A stretch of DNA of 64,000 nucleotides from NCBI GenBank assembly GCA_018365455.1, contig JAGZJZ010000033.1, positions 1-64,000 of the forward strand, given 5' to 3'. The notes below the pieces were generated by a model. The model was not told where the DNA came from. It searched no databases and saw only the letters and a program-made list of their open reading frames with translations. The position numbers and the translations under genes were made by a program. Source of the DNA: Clostridiales bacterium. Its GTDB lineage: Bacteria; Bacillota; Clostridia; Lachnospirales; Lachnospiraceae. Positions 46,329 through 55,526 of the stretch are shown here, one piece after another (the stretch's first letter is position 1; every line of letters starts with the position of its first letter).

Positions 46329-46577
46329 TTAAACAAGCATCAGTCTGCTTCCATCCATCACACCGCACATGTAGAGCGTTTTTTCTTTTTTTAGCATTCT
46401 TTTTTGATCCATAAAATATAAATTAAAATTTTCAAAATGTCCCACTTTTTCACTTCTCATTTTCTTAGCGATCATCTCAGAAATTTCTAAAATGATTTTC
46501 TCGATAATTACATTCTCATTCAACATAAAATCATAATGATCATCCGCTGCCGGTATCCATACATCAACTAAAATCAT
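46329..46577 (-). CDS. esaB: EsaB/YukD-type ubiquitin-like protein
   Basis: 82 residues. The compact beta-grasp pattern ends in YMCGVMDGSRLMLV, the usual close of YukD/EsaB proteins (GV.DG..L.L). EsaB is a conserved cytoplasmic component of Firmicutes type VII systems. It overlaps the upstream unknown gene by 14 bp. The middle is longer and more charged than typical YukD. Confidence 0.8.
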   Translation of the reverse strand: MILVDVWIPAADDHYDFMLNENVIIEKIILEISEMIAKKMRSEKVGHFENFNLYFMDQKRMLKKEKTLYMCGVMDGSRLMLV

Positions 46578-47265
46578 GACACTCCTCCTGATTCATCCAT
46601 TGTTGTAAAATTTCTCTCCAACAGGAGCCTTCTCTGCAAATGCTGAAATTCTGTTTTTGGAAAAACAGCATATACACAAAATCCTGCTCCTTAACGAACA
46701 GTCTCTCTGTCACTATTCCCAAATTGCTGTCTACTTTTTCAAAACCGGAATAAAAACCACTTTCCATACAGCATTCCAACAATGTTTTTTCTCTTTCCAG
46801 TCCCCCACTATACAAAGGAATCTCCCCAGCTCTGTCCCACAGATTCTCCGGAAAATAAGATTCCTGGAAAAGCAGATCCAGCCATTCCACACAGCATAAC
46901 ATCGTCATCCGCAGCATATTCTGATCTCTCTGGCTTCTTTCCAGAAACAATACCTGATCCTTGTAAATATAATGACAGCGCATGGGAATCCTGTCACTCC
47001 TGGCATTGATACAGACTTTTGCATCAAGCAATATCTGTATCATAGAATACATGGGTTCCAGAATCACAACCTTATCCTTTTCAAAAGAGATATATTCTTT
47101 TTGATATAATCCGGCTAATATGGTATGTATATCCGCTGTATTTTTAATTTGATCATGAGGTTCCGTCTGTGCCAGACCATACCAAGATCTCTTACCGCTG
47201 CCCGCCAGAAGGATATGCAGCTCTTCATCTTTTATATAATAACTTTCATAAGTTACGTAATCCAT
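46564..47265 (-). CDS. unknown protein of the type VII locus
   Basis: 233 residues, soluble, with no recognised domain. The N-terminus is MDYVTYESYYIKDEELHILLAG, with aromatic and acidic residues throughout and several cysteines in the C-terminal half. Overlaps at both ends (20 bp with the LytTR gene, 14 bp with esaB) show it is a fixed part of the operon. Mixed alpha/beta composition and place suggest a cytoplasmic assistant, perhaps with a chaperone role like EspG, but no sequence motif supports this. Confidence 0.7.
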   Translation of the reverse strand: MDYVTYESYYIKDEELHILLAGSGKRSWYGLAQTEPHDQIKNTADIHTILAGLYQKEYISFEKDKVVILEPMYSMIQILLDAKVCINARSDRIPMRCHYIYKDQVLFLERSQRDQNMLRMTMLCCVEWLDLLFQESYFPENLWDRAGEIPLYSGGLEREKTLLECCMESGFYSGFEKVDSNLGIVTERLFVKEQDFVYMLFFQKQNFSICREGSCWREILQQWMNQEECHDFS

Positions 47266-47977
47266 CCAAATACTCCTTAATATCTGCCTTATAAGAACGG
47301 GACAGGGGAACGGTAATTCTGTTTTCCAGATAAATGATGTTCTGGGAAAGCTTTACCCCCTCAAAGTAATTGACATTAAACACAAAACTCCGGTGGCATC
47401 TCAGAAAATGTTCCGGCAGCAATTTCATTACATTTTCTAAAGAATCGTATTTGCTGAATTCCTTGCCTTTTAGACGGATGTAAATCTTCTTTTCTCTGAC
47501 TTCCAGATAATAAATCTGCGTAAAAGGTATGGCTATCTTTCCCTCCCTGTTTTCAATCAGGAGGGCGTTCTTCTCTCCCCCCTGGCTTCGCTTTCTGTAA
47601 AACGATGCCACAAATTCCCTCACTACCTGCCTTGCCTGTTCTGCTGTATATGGCCGCAGCAGCAAAGAACAGGCACGAATATTCGGCGTCATATATTCCA
47701 TAGGTGAAATACTGCTGTCAGAGATAAGCATAATATCCAGAAGCTCCCTGGTTAACCGTAGCCGCTCCGCCATACCGATGTCCTGCTCTCTGCAAATCTC
47801 CATCATTGCCAAGTCGAGAAAGTGTTCTGCCTGTAAAAATTCTTCCGCCTCCCTGTCGCTGAAATAATCCCACACCTCCAGCCGGTCATTTGACTGGGAT
47901 GCCACCGTTTCCCTTGCCCATCGGATCAACTCTTTTGCTTCTGATATATTTTTATTGTATACAAACATTTCAGCCAA
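47246..47977 (-). CDS. LytTR-type DNA-binding regulator with unusual N-terminus
   Basis: 243 residues. A C-terminal LytTR DNA-binding domain covers about 140-243 (IPFTQIYYLEVREKKIYI, FLRCHRSFVFNVNYFEGV, TVPLSRSYKADIK). The first 130 residues are helical and lack the aspartate-phosphorylated receiver motifs normally found in LytTR regulators. It is encoded directly after essC, so it is probably the dedicated regulator of the locus; the input signal is unknown. Confidence 0.88.
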   Translation of the reverse strand: MAEMFVYNKNISEAKELIRWARETVASQSNDRLEVWDYFSDREAEEFLQAEHFLDLAMMEICREQDIGMAERLRLTRELLDIMLISDSSISPMEYMTPNIRACSLLLRPYTAEQARQVVREFVASFYRKRSQGGEKNALLIENREGKIAIPFTQIYYLEVREKKIYIRLKGKEFSKYDSLENVMKLLPEHFLRCHRSFVFNVNYFEGVKLSQNIIYLENRITVPLSRSYKADIKEYLDGLRNL

Positions 47978-47982
47978 ACTGC

Positions 47983-50900
47983 CTACCTCCTGGCTAAGGG
48001 TACCACCACTTTTTTAGTCCCTTTTTCATCTGCTACATCCGGAAGCATGCCAATTCCAGCCTTCTCTGTCTTAGACTGCTCAGCATAGGGGATATATTCG
48101 AAGTTGAGAATTGGATTATCCCCTGACTTTCCTCCAAAATGAATTCCTGTCTTGTATCCGGCAAATAACTCGTAAATCTGGTACCCGGTAATCATAGAGC
48201 GTTTTTCCAGAGAAAGCTCACTGATAAAATAAATATAGTGCAGTCTGCCTTTTGCAATAATATTTTCCAGAAATCCCTTCATATCCAACTCCGCGTTATA
48301 GACCAGAGGCACAAACCAGCTTAAATCGCTTATAAAGATAAAATAAGGAATCTCCTTACACATAACGTCAAATATTTCATCCTCTTCACAATCTTCATTC
48401 AGCATGCTATTTTTCACCTGATTCCGCTCCTTAAACACCGGAAGCAGATCCCGAAAAAATGCAAAGACACTCTGTTCGTCTGAGGCATATGTCACCCGGT
48501 CGGAATTTATGTAAGAACGCAGGCTGCCTCCGGGAGCGTCTATAATACAGATCCTGCTCTCTTTTTCAATTGCTGCCTGAAGACAAACCTTCATAAAGTT
48601 TGTCTTTCCGGTTCTTGCAGCCCCGCAAATCAAATAGCAGTACGCCTGGCGAAGAAGAACGCCGTAAACCTCTGCATTTGCTTCATCGTACCCCGCCGGC
48701 AGATGTTCCGGCGAAGCTGTCAGCTTTTTAAATCCATCCAGATCTCTAAACTCAGACCAGATTGGTTTCTCCGGAATTTCCGGTACTCTGCGTGCACAAT
48801 TTCCTTTCCATGCCGCTTTCATCTGACGGCACATCATACTGATCTTTTCCATTCTCTGATAGTCATTATCTGCCCTTACAGCCAGTGCCGTCTGATATTC
48901 CAGAATCTGCTTTCCGTAATATGCAAGCCCTCTGCCCTTGACTCCGCTCTCCGGCAATACTTCAATCTGCATGCTGTACAAAACGTCTCCATATGCAAAT
49001 TTATCCTGCATAGCCAGACATAAAACAGTATTCAGATTCTCAGCCACACGCATTGTAATTTCGTTCATTCCAAACCCGCCGCCGGATATAATTAAAAATA
49101 TTCCGTGGCTGATACCCTCCTTTGCAAGCGTAATCATTTGCTCCTCGTATATCTCTCCTGTTTTCTCTCTGAACGCCGCATAATTGTCAATAAAAATCAG
49201 GACAGACGGAAGAATCAGCCCATTTACCTGCACATACTGTTTATAATTTCCGCCCCGGAATAAACTTTTACGCTCTTCTAACATGGACCTCAGCATAGTG
49301 AAAAACTTCTGGATCTTATCCAGATCCGACTCATACATCACCCCGCCAAAATGAGGTGCTTCTTCAAAAGCAGACATCATTTTACTGCTAAAATCCAGCA
49401 CATACAGGTTAACCGCCTCCGGGGAATACTTCTGTATAATTGCATAAGCCATCGTCTGCATCATTGTACTCTTCCCGCAGACGATGCTTCCGCAGATTCC
49501 AATATGGCCATCCTCCGCAAAATTTACCGTCAGCGCCATCTGATTCTGGTTGGCAGGATCATCCATCTTACCCAGTGCAAAATCCAGACTCCACTGATCG
49601 GTCATCTGCTTCCAGGTGCCTGTATATTCAAAATTGGTTTCTCGCGTATCTGCAAATTCATCCAGATATATCTTATCGCCAAGTACCGGCATCCACAGCT
49701 GCTGTTTATGGGTAAATCCATACTCTCTGGCAGCTGCCGCCAGATATTCTTTCACTGCATCCAGCTGGGTTTTCTCCTTTGCCTGGGGAAGCTTTACCCC
49801 TTTTTCCGCCGCCAGGCTGACAAGATATTCTGAAATTAAGCAATCTGTATTCTGTCCTGCTGCAGCACTGTACAGATTCATAAAATCCAGCAGCCGTGCC
49901 GTATTATATTTGCTTTCTTTATAGTCAATCTGATGCACCCTTAATACCTCATACATGGTATCTAACAGGTTTTGCATATTTCTGGCATGGTCCATACACT
50001 CCTGCAGAAGACAATTTATCTGTTTCAGAGCTTCCTCCAGACATTGTATAAGGCGATCCATCCAGGCGATCTCCACGCCTTTTTTCTGGGAAGCCTTCAC
50101 CGTATTTCCGGTCATTTCCACCTTTCCGGTCAGACTTATAATTTTGGCAAGTTCCGTATTTACGCCCGCTGCATTCTCATCATAAACCGCACCGCTGAAC
50201 CCGGACTGAAACAATTCGTACACCTCATCATTACCCACTTGTAAATAACAGCGGCCTGCCTGGGTAATATAAGCAGCATCCGGTTTATGCAGCATATCAT
50301 TACTGTCCTGTTTGTCCTGCACACGCAGACAAAGACGGAACTTGGAGTTGCTCCAGATATTGTCATCTACCGTACCGCTGGGTTTCTGGGTTGCCAAGAT
50401 CAGATGTACGCCCAGGCTTCGCCCAACCTGAGCGACGCTGATCAATTCCTGCATAAAATCCGGTTCCTCTTTTTTCAATTCAGCAAACTCATCTATAATA
50501 ATAAACAGATGGGGAATCGGATTAGCCGCCTCTCCATTTTTATACAATTTCGTATAGGCATTGATATTGTTAACCCCATGTTCCGTGAAAACCCTCTGCC
50601 GCCTTCTGTTTTCACTTTTAATAGAAATCATGGCACGGTTTACCTGGTTCCCGGACAGATTAGAAATTTGTCCGATCATATGGGGCAGCCCCTGGAAAAG
50701 ATTCGCCATACCGCCGCCCTTATAATCAATGATAAAAAAACCAATGTCATCCGGGCTGTAATTAACAGCCAGTGACAGCATATACGTCTGCAGCGTTTCA
50801 CTCTTTCCCGAGCCTGTCGTACCTGCCACCAGCCCGTGGGGACCATGATACTTTTCATGTACATCCAGATAGCAGGGCACGCCCCCCGCCTTTTCTCCCA

Positions 50901-53085
50901 CAATTCCCCGGATATTTTCATAAATTCGGCTCTTTGCCCACAATTCTTTTACAGGCAGTTCCTCCAGTTTTTGAATATGAAACATATCAAAGAAAGTCAG
51001 GGCAGAAGGAATCTCTCCTCCTTCCTCCATTTCCAATACCTGAAGAGTGGACAGATGTCTTGCGAAATATTCCAGTTCCAGATCATTTACCCGGTCAAAT
51101 ACAATCGCCTGCTTTTCTTTCTCACTGGCTGACACCTCATACATTCCCTGAAAAACATCCGTATTTTCTATAATAAAATCGCAGTTATTCGGCAGCTCCT
51201 CATACCGTTCCGCCATCAGTATGGCAGTCAGTCCGCATGCCGCCTCTCTCTCAAAGACATATTTTGAAAATAACTCCCCTTCCAATACAGAGATGTCCGA
51301 AATAAATACGATGTAATACGGCTTGGGCAGCTCTGTTTTTCGATTATCCGAGCTTTCCTCCAGACGAACCCGGAAGACCTTCGTCAATTCGTAAAACACA
51401 TCACTTGCCTCTTCTTTATTTGATGCTACAAAGCGGGTTTTCTTATCCTCAGACCAAACGTGGGGAAGCCATTTTGCATAGTCCCATTTACCGTAATCAA
51501 ATGAGGTAGTCTCATCATAGATATAACCCAGTTTGACTTCTGTATAGCAATTATTAGAAGCCAGCTGTGCACTTAGAATTTTAGCAATCTCAATCGCGCC
51601 TTTTTTATATTTGCCCCCAACTACTCCCACCAGATTATGTTTAATCAGGTCCACCGTTACGGGAACCTGATACAACGTCTGAAAATTCTCCTGAATAAAC
51701 GCAGGCTTTTCTTCTAATTTATCCTTGTATAACTGAAACCGCTTTTTCGGAACATCGATCAGAACCTGAAATGGCAAGTCCCCAATTCCCAGACGATGCC
51801 GAAGAAAATCTACATGTGTCCGGTTTCTGCTCCATAAGATCCCTTTCCGCTCATCGTATTTCAGACAATCGGACGTATCCGGATACATCTCCACCAGGGA
51901 TTTTTCCGTATGTTCATATTTTTCCTTGATCTCATCCGCCTTCTCTGTCAAATACTGTCCATACGCTGAAAAACGCTGTTCCTCATTTTCCTTCTCAATC
52001 TTCTTCTGATAGCGGATATTTACCAGGGACCAGGTAAGCCCGATTACCGCAGATGATACAGACATAATCAGTCCCGAATACATGTATAAGGATGACTTTC
52101 CTCCGGAACTGCCTGAAGCATACATCATCATAAAAGAACCAAGCAGCATGGGCAGTGCCATCGTAAGAGCCGGTCCCACTGTCATAAGGAGCGGCTGCTG
52201 CTTTGCCTTCGTCAGCTGAGGCGGCGCCTCTATCTCAACCCGCTCTGCATCCAGCTTTTCATAGTTACGCGGTGCCCGGTGGTATAAGGTTTTTCCCACA
52301 GAAACCGGCAATTCCGCTGCAGATACAGCTGCCTTGCTTTCATCTGCCGTATACTCTTTTAATTTCGTTTTGGAGACTTGAACATGGCCCCCTTCTGTGT
52401 CAATAGCAAGTAAATCCCCCAAATACACTAAATGAAGTCCGATAATATTAATAAAGGTACCAAACTCAAGCTCCACCTTGTTATCCACACGCAGAGAATT
52501 CACATAAATGCCATTCGGACTACTATTGAAAATTTCATATCCCCTGGCTGTCTTTACAATCTTTGCATGGTTTCCTGACACCATACTCTGATAATTGTAA
52601 ATAATATCATTCTCGGGTTTCTTCCCAATTGTGATTTCATTCACTCCATCTAACTTAAACTTTTGATATACATGAAAGCCGGATGCCGTATCCTTCACTA
52701 TGACAGACATATTCTCCATAAAGTTCGTCTGGAGCCGCAATATATCACCGTCTCTAAGCTGCTTCCCTTTATAATTTTCCCTGTGCTGTCCCTGATCCTT
52801 TATTCCCGTGAGCAATGAGTCAATCGGACGCGCTGGCGTGTCCATTTGGCGACTGCCGCGAGGGTCAAAAACCCCGTTGCTTGCAGCGGGGTTTTTGACT
52901 ACCTGATAATGTGTATCGGGCTGAATTCTCCAGATTCCATCCAGTATCTCCAATCGAAGCTGTATATCTTCCTGCAAATGAAAATAATCACGGTAAAATG
53001 TAATTGTATAATCCGCATTGTTCAAAGAAGGTAATAAGAATTCTTTAAACGCATCCTTTGTATATATGGACAATACCATGCTCAT
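47983..53085 (-). CDS. essC: type VII secretion ATPase EssC (FtsK/SpoIIIE family)
   Basis: 1700 residues. Two N-terminal FHA-like domains (about 1-125 and 130-225), two membrane spans (about 299-322 and 333-355), then three ATPase domains: Walker A GTTGSGKS (about 755) with FIIIDEF, GSIVCGKS (about 1195) with IFIDN, and GAARTGKT (about 1487) with IFISDL. The first has full Walker A/B motifs; the others are more degenerate in Walker B, as is usual for EssC. It is the motor and substrate-recognition core. The first FHA domain carries an extra segment of about 36-40 residues (about 63-102) encoded by a repeat-like palindrome. The ATG at 53085 follows GAGGAGG. Confidence 0.95.
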   Translation of the reverse strand: MSMVLSIYTKDAFKEFLLPSLNNADYTITFYRDYFHLQEDIQLRLEILDGIWRIQPDTHYQVVKNPAASNGVFDPRGSRQMDTPARPIDSLLTGIKDQGQHRENYKGKQLRDGDILRLQTNFMENMSVIVKDTASGFHVYQKFKLDGVNEITIGKKPENDIIYNYQSMVSGNHAKIVKTARGYEIFNSSPNGIYVNSLRVDNKVELEFGTFINIIGLHLVYLGDLLAIDTEGGHVQVSKTKLKEYTADESKAAVSAAELPVSVGKTLYHRAPRNYEKLDAERVEIEAPPQLTKAKQQPLLMTVGPALTMALPMLLGSFMMMYASGSSGGKSSLYMYSGLIMSVSSAVIGLTWSLVNIRYQKKIEKENEEQRFSAYGQYLTEKADEIKEKYEHTEKSLVEMYPDTSDCLKYDERKGILWSRNRTHVDFLRHRLGIGDLPFQVLIDVPKKRFQLYKDKLEEKPAFIQENFQTLYQVPVTVDLIKHNLVGVVGGKYKKGAIEIAKILSAQLASNNCYTEVKLGYIYDETTSFDYGKWDYAKWLPHVWSEDKKTRFVASNKEEASDVFYELTKVFRVRLEESSDNRKTELPKPYYIVFISDISVLEGELFSKYVFEREAACGLTAILMAERYEELPNNCDFIIENTDVFQGMYEVSASEKEKQAIVFDRVNDLELEYFARHLSTLQVLEMEEGGEIPSALTFFDMFHIQKLEELPVKELWAKSRIYENIRGIVGEKAGGVPCYLDVHEKYHGPHGLVAGTTGSGKSETLQTYMLSLAVNYSPDDIGFFIIDYKGGGMANLFQGLPHMIGQISNLSGNQVNRAMISIKSENRRRQRVFTEHGVNNINAYTKLYKNGEAANPIPHLFIIIDEFAELKKEEPDFMQELISVAQVGRSLGVHLILATQKPSGTVDDNIWSNSKFRLCLRVQDKQDSNDMLHKPDAAYITQAGRCYLQVGNDEVYELFQSGFSGAVYDENAAGVNTELAKIISLTGKVEMTGNTVKASQKKGVEIAWMDRLIQCLEEALKQINCLLQECMDHARNMQNLLDTMYEVLRVHQIDYKESKYNTARLLDFMNLYSAAAGQNTDCLISEYLVSLAAEKGVKLPQAKEKTQLDAVKEYLAAAAREYGFTHKQQLWMPVLGDKIYLDEFADTRETNFEYTGTWKQMTDQWSLDFALGKMDDPANQNQMALTVNFAEDGHIGICGSIVCGKSTMMQTMAYAIIQKYSPEAVNLYVLDFSSKMMSAFEEAPHFGGVMYESDLDKIQKFFTMLRSMLEERKSLFRGGNYKQYVQVNGLILPSVLIFIDNYAAFREKTGEIYEEQMITLAKEGISHGIFLIISGGGFGMNEITMRVAENLNTVLCLAMQDKFAYGDVLYSMQIEVLPESGVKGRGLAYYGKQILEYQTALAVRADNDYQRMEKISMMCRQMKAAWKGNCARRVPEIPEKPIWSEFRDLDGFKKLTASPEHLPAGYDEANAEVYGVLLRQAYCYLICGAARTGKTNFMKVCLQAAIEKESRICIIDAPGGSLRSYINSDRVTYASDEQSVFAFFRDLLPVFKERNQVKNSMLNEDCEEDEIFDVMCKEIPYFIFISDLSWFVPLVYNAELDMKGFLENIIAKGRLHYIYFISELSLEKRSMITGYQIYELFAGYKTGIHFGGKSGDNPILNFEYIPYAEQSKTEKAGIGMLPDVADEKGTKKVVVPLARR
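52864..52899. repeat. terminator-like palindrome inside essC
   Basis: A perfect 13-bp inverted repeat (GTCAAAAACCCCG at 52864-52876 with CGGGGTTTTTGAC at 52887-52899) with a 10-base loop lies in frame in the first FHA domain. With TTTTT on both strands it looks like a bidirectional terminator. The adjacent translated residues (DPRGSRQMDTPARPIDS) look unlike FHA sequence, suggesting an inserted repeat. Confidence 0.75.
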
Positions 53086-53091
53086 GCATTC

Positions 53092-53286
53092 TTACCTCCT
53101 CTTCTCATTTCTCAGAGAATTTTCCAAAGACACCTCTTGCTGTCTTTTACCATTTTTCACTTGTTCTTTCAAACTGGCTTTTCTCTTCATAGACAGCTTC
53201 AGATTAACAATCGTCAATATTATAATCACAACCAACTCATAGCTGATTATTGCATAATCGGATATTAACACTTTCCCTATATTCAT
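53092..53286 (-). CDS. small single-span membrane protein
   Basis: 64 residues. One membrane helix (about 8-31, ISYELVVIIILTIVNL) is followed by a basic coiled tail (KRKASLKEQVKNGKRQQE). GGAGG precedes the ATG, 11 bases away. First gene of the locus, 7 bp before essC. No family recognised; it could be an assembly factor standing in the place of EssA-like subunits, but similarity is not visible. Confidence 0.75.
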   Translation of the reverse strand: MNIGKVLISDYAIISYELVVIIILTIVNLKLSMKRKASLKEQVKNGKRQQEVSLENSLRNEKRR

Positions 53287-53460
53287 TTTAATTATTCCTC
53301 CCTACAATAAAGATTCCTAATATTTTCTTTTACCTTATACCAGTGTGTTTACTATGGTTACATCAGAAATTCCTCTTTAATGTATGAATTTTTTTAAGAT
53401 ATTATATACCACGCAGGATGATATCTGGTTGGTTATGTATCTAAAGGTAGGTTTATTGAC

Positions 53461-53568
53461 ATGAATAGATTGGTTCAAGACAACCGCTGCTGCTTATGCG
53501 AAGCAAAGGGGCACTGTTCCTTTCTATCAGAAGAATCTCTGATCTGCCTGTTTATCAGATATCAGTAG
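53461..53568 (+). CDS. possible small cysteine-rich protein
   Basis: 35 residues, with AGG nine bases before the ATG. Five cysteines include CCLC and HCSF. It resembles the beginning of cysteine-bearing regulators, but no family is recognised. It may be a gene fragment or chance. Confidence 0.25.
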   Translation: MNRLVQDNRCCLCEAKGHCSFLSEESLICLFIRYQ

Positions 53569-53621
53569 AAAATTAAAATGATTAGAATTTTCTCTGAGTA
53601 CTAAAAAAACGGAGAGTAGAA

Positions 53622-53663
53622 TAAAAAAACCGATAACCTATGAAACGTATTCATAGTTATCGG
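53622..53663 (-). terminator. terminator of the AAA/nuclease-family gene
   Basis: A 14-bp stem with one bulge (53630-53644 with 53650-53663) has seven T residues on the minus strand at 53623-53629. It lies 56 bp after the stop at 53719. Confidence 0.88.
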
Positions 53664-53718
53664 CTCTCCCGAATATTACTTTTTATATTTTTTCTGGAAA
53701 ACAAATCTTTTCTAATTA

Positions 53719-55428
53719 CTACTGGTCTGCTTTTTCTACCGCAACATACTTTTTACAAAAGGCGACGCCATATTTTACTATATTTGTTATGCCGCATTTA
53801 CGCAAACCCACATCATAATGTTTCTCTTCCATTTGTCCAAGAGCTGCTTCTCGTGCAGTTCTTTTCAAAGATTCCATAATATCACTTTCTGTTCCGGAAA
53901 CACCTTTCAAAATCTTAAATTCGAAAAGAATTCCTTTCTTCCCATCATAATCAACCAACTGGAGATCATATCGTCCGTCTCCGGATTCCTGATTAGAATA
54001 TATACGATAGTTACCACCTACCGCACTCAATAGACCCAGCACCAACGCATGATAAAAACTCTCTGAAGCTGTATCATGAAAACTTGTGTTTACTAATAAT
54101 AATTCCCTAAGCTGTTCCTGTATCAGATCCGGGTCATCAAACATTACCGCTTCTAAAAATCTGTGCGGACTTGATGTAATACTTGTCCTGGTCATCTGCT
54201 CAAAAATTTCTTTTCGATATACTTCTGCTATTTCGCGGTTTGGTATACTTAGATCATAAGTTGCAGATAATCCCATCTCTACTTTTTTTGTATCAAGCGG
54301 CCTTTCTTCCCTCAGATATCCGGACATCAAAAGCAAAGAATAAAGTGTATCATTCCTATTTTCACTTTCAGAACTGCCGTAAGCAAGCTGCGTCTCTATA
54401 TATGCCCGAAAGGATTCCCCATTCATAAGAGTTGTCAGGTTCGTTATGATTTCCGGACTTGCTGTTTTAAGGATGTCTTTTAGAATATCATTGCTGCTGG
54501 TAGCTGTCCAATAGGTTCCCGGCGTGCAGCCAGAAGCAAAATAATTCATAACAGACCAGGGATTGTATATTTCCGTACCTCCAAATAAATACCCGTCATA
54601 CCATTTACGAATCTCGAATATTTTATCTGGAACACCATAATAGTCGGCAATCTCTTTCACTTCATTTTCCGTAAAGCCAAAATAATTGTTAAAGTCTTTA
54701 TCCAACAAAGTCGCAACTCTGATATTATTAAGCCCGCTAAAGATATCTTCTTGCGCAATACGTAAAATACCAGTCAATATAGCTCTTTCTAAGTGTATAT
54801 TATTTTTCATTCCGCCAGAGAACAGATTTCTTATAAAAGTGATTACATCTCTTTCAAATCCTTTTGCATGTCCCTGCATAATCGGTGTATCATACTCGTC
54901 AATCAAAATGATTGGCTTAACCCCTTCTGCCTGATGCAGATATTCGGTTAGATCGCCCAAAGCATCTTTATAAACTACAGGTCCCGCTGTCTCATCCAAT
55001 ATTTTCTCTACTTGCTTCTTCTGATACGTATTCAAAGATTCAAAATGGCCTAACATTGCATGGCGATTAAACTCTTTTTGTATCAAACGGCAAATGGATT
55101 CATATGTTTCTTCCCATGTATCACATTTTGCATCCTTAAAAGTCAAAAAGATAACCGGATATTTCCCTTGGAAACGTGTGTACTTTTCACCACTGTCCCA
55201 GATATTCAAGTGATGAAAATAAACATCATTTCCTGGAATATTTTCAAAAAAAGTGCGTAACATCATTGTATTTAATGTTTTCCCAAATCTCCTTGGTCTT
55301 GTAAAAAGTGTGACTTTTGCAGGTTTATCCAATAATTCTTTTATAAGAAGCGTTTTGTCAACGTAATAATAATTACCATTTACTATTTCTGTAAAATCAT
55401 CTGTTCCAATATAAATTGCCTTTTCCAT
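53719..55428 (-). CDS. AAA-ATPase-like / PD-(D/E)XK nuclease-family protein (DUF1703)
   Basis: 569 residues from the ATG at 55428, nine bases after AAAGGAG. The N-terminal half has YYVDKTLLIKELL, a Walker A FTRPRRFGKT (about 40-50) and IILIDEYDTPIM (Walker B). The C-terminal half has the nuclease-like GRYDLQLVDYDGKKGILFEFK, with D and ExK residues in the expected order. This family is very common in Lachnospiraceae and Bacteroidetes, often in many copies; its role is unproven. It is a single gene with its own terminator. Confidence 0.92.
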   Translation of the reverse strand: MEKAIYIGTDDFTEIVNGNYYYVDKTLLIKELLDKPAKVTLFTRPRRFGKTLNTMMLRTFFENIPGNDVYFHHLNIWDSGEKYTRFQGKYPVIFLTFKDAKCDTWEETYESICRLIQKEFNRHAMLGHFESLNTYQKKQVEKILDETAGPVVYKDALGDLTEYLHQAEGVKPIILIDEYDTPIMQGHAKGFERDVITFIRNLFSGGMKNNIHLERAILTGILRIAQEDIFSGLNNIRVATLLDKDFNNYFGFTENEVKEIADYYGVPDKIFEIRKWYDGYLFGGTEIYNPWSVMNYFASGCTPGTYWTATSSNDILKDILKTASPEIITNLTTLMNGESFRAYIETQLAYGSSESENRNDTLYSLLLMSGYLREERPLDTKKVEMGLSATYDLSIPNREIAEVYRKEIFEQMTRTSITSSPHRFLEAVMFDDPDLIQEQLRELLLVNTSFHDTASESFYHALVLGLLSAVGGNYRIYSNQESGDGRYDLQLVDYDGKKGILFEFKILKGVSGTESDIMESLKRTAREAALGQMEEKHYDVGLRKCGITNIVKYGVAFCKKYVAVEKADQ

Positions 55429-55526
55429 CGTTTTCATCTCCTTTCCAGTATCCCCCAATTCCAGAGATTAATTACATTGCATTTTATATATTATAACAGA
55501 TTAACAACTTATCTACTATTCCTATT

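Larger units (their letters stand above)
53287..53718. other. 432-bp intergenic stretch upstream of the type VII locus
   Basis: It holds the leader of the secretion operon (a TATAAT near 53396-53401 on the minus strand, without a clear -35) and the terminator of the gene to the right. A possible 35-residue plus-strand reading frame (53461-53568) with CCxxC and HC residues (MNRLVQDNRCCLCEAKGHCS) has a weak ribosome binding site. LytTR-type direct repeats were not found by eye. Confidence 0.5.

Noticed and set aside
53287..53460. LytTR operator direct repeats before the secretion operon
   Set aside because: No convincing pair of LytTR-type direct repeats was found by eye.
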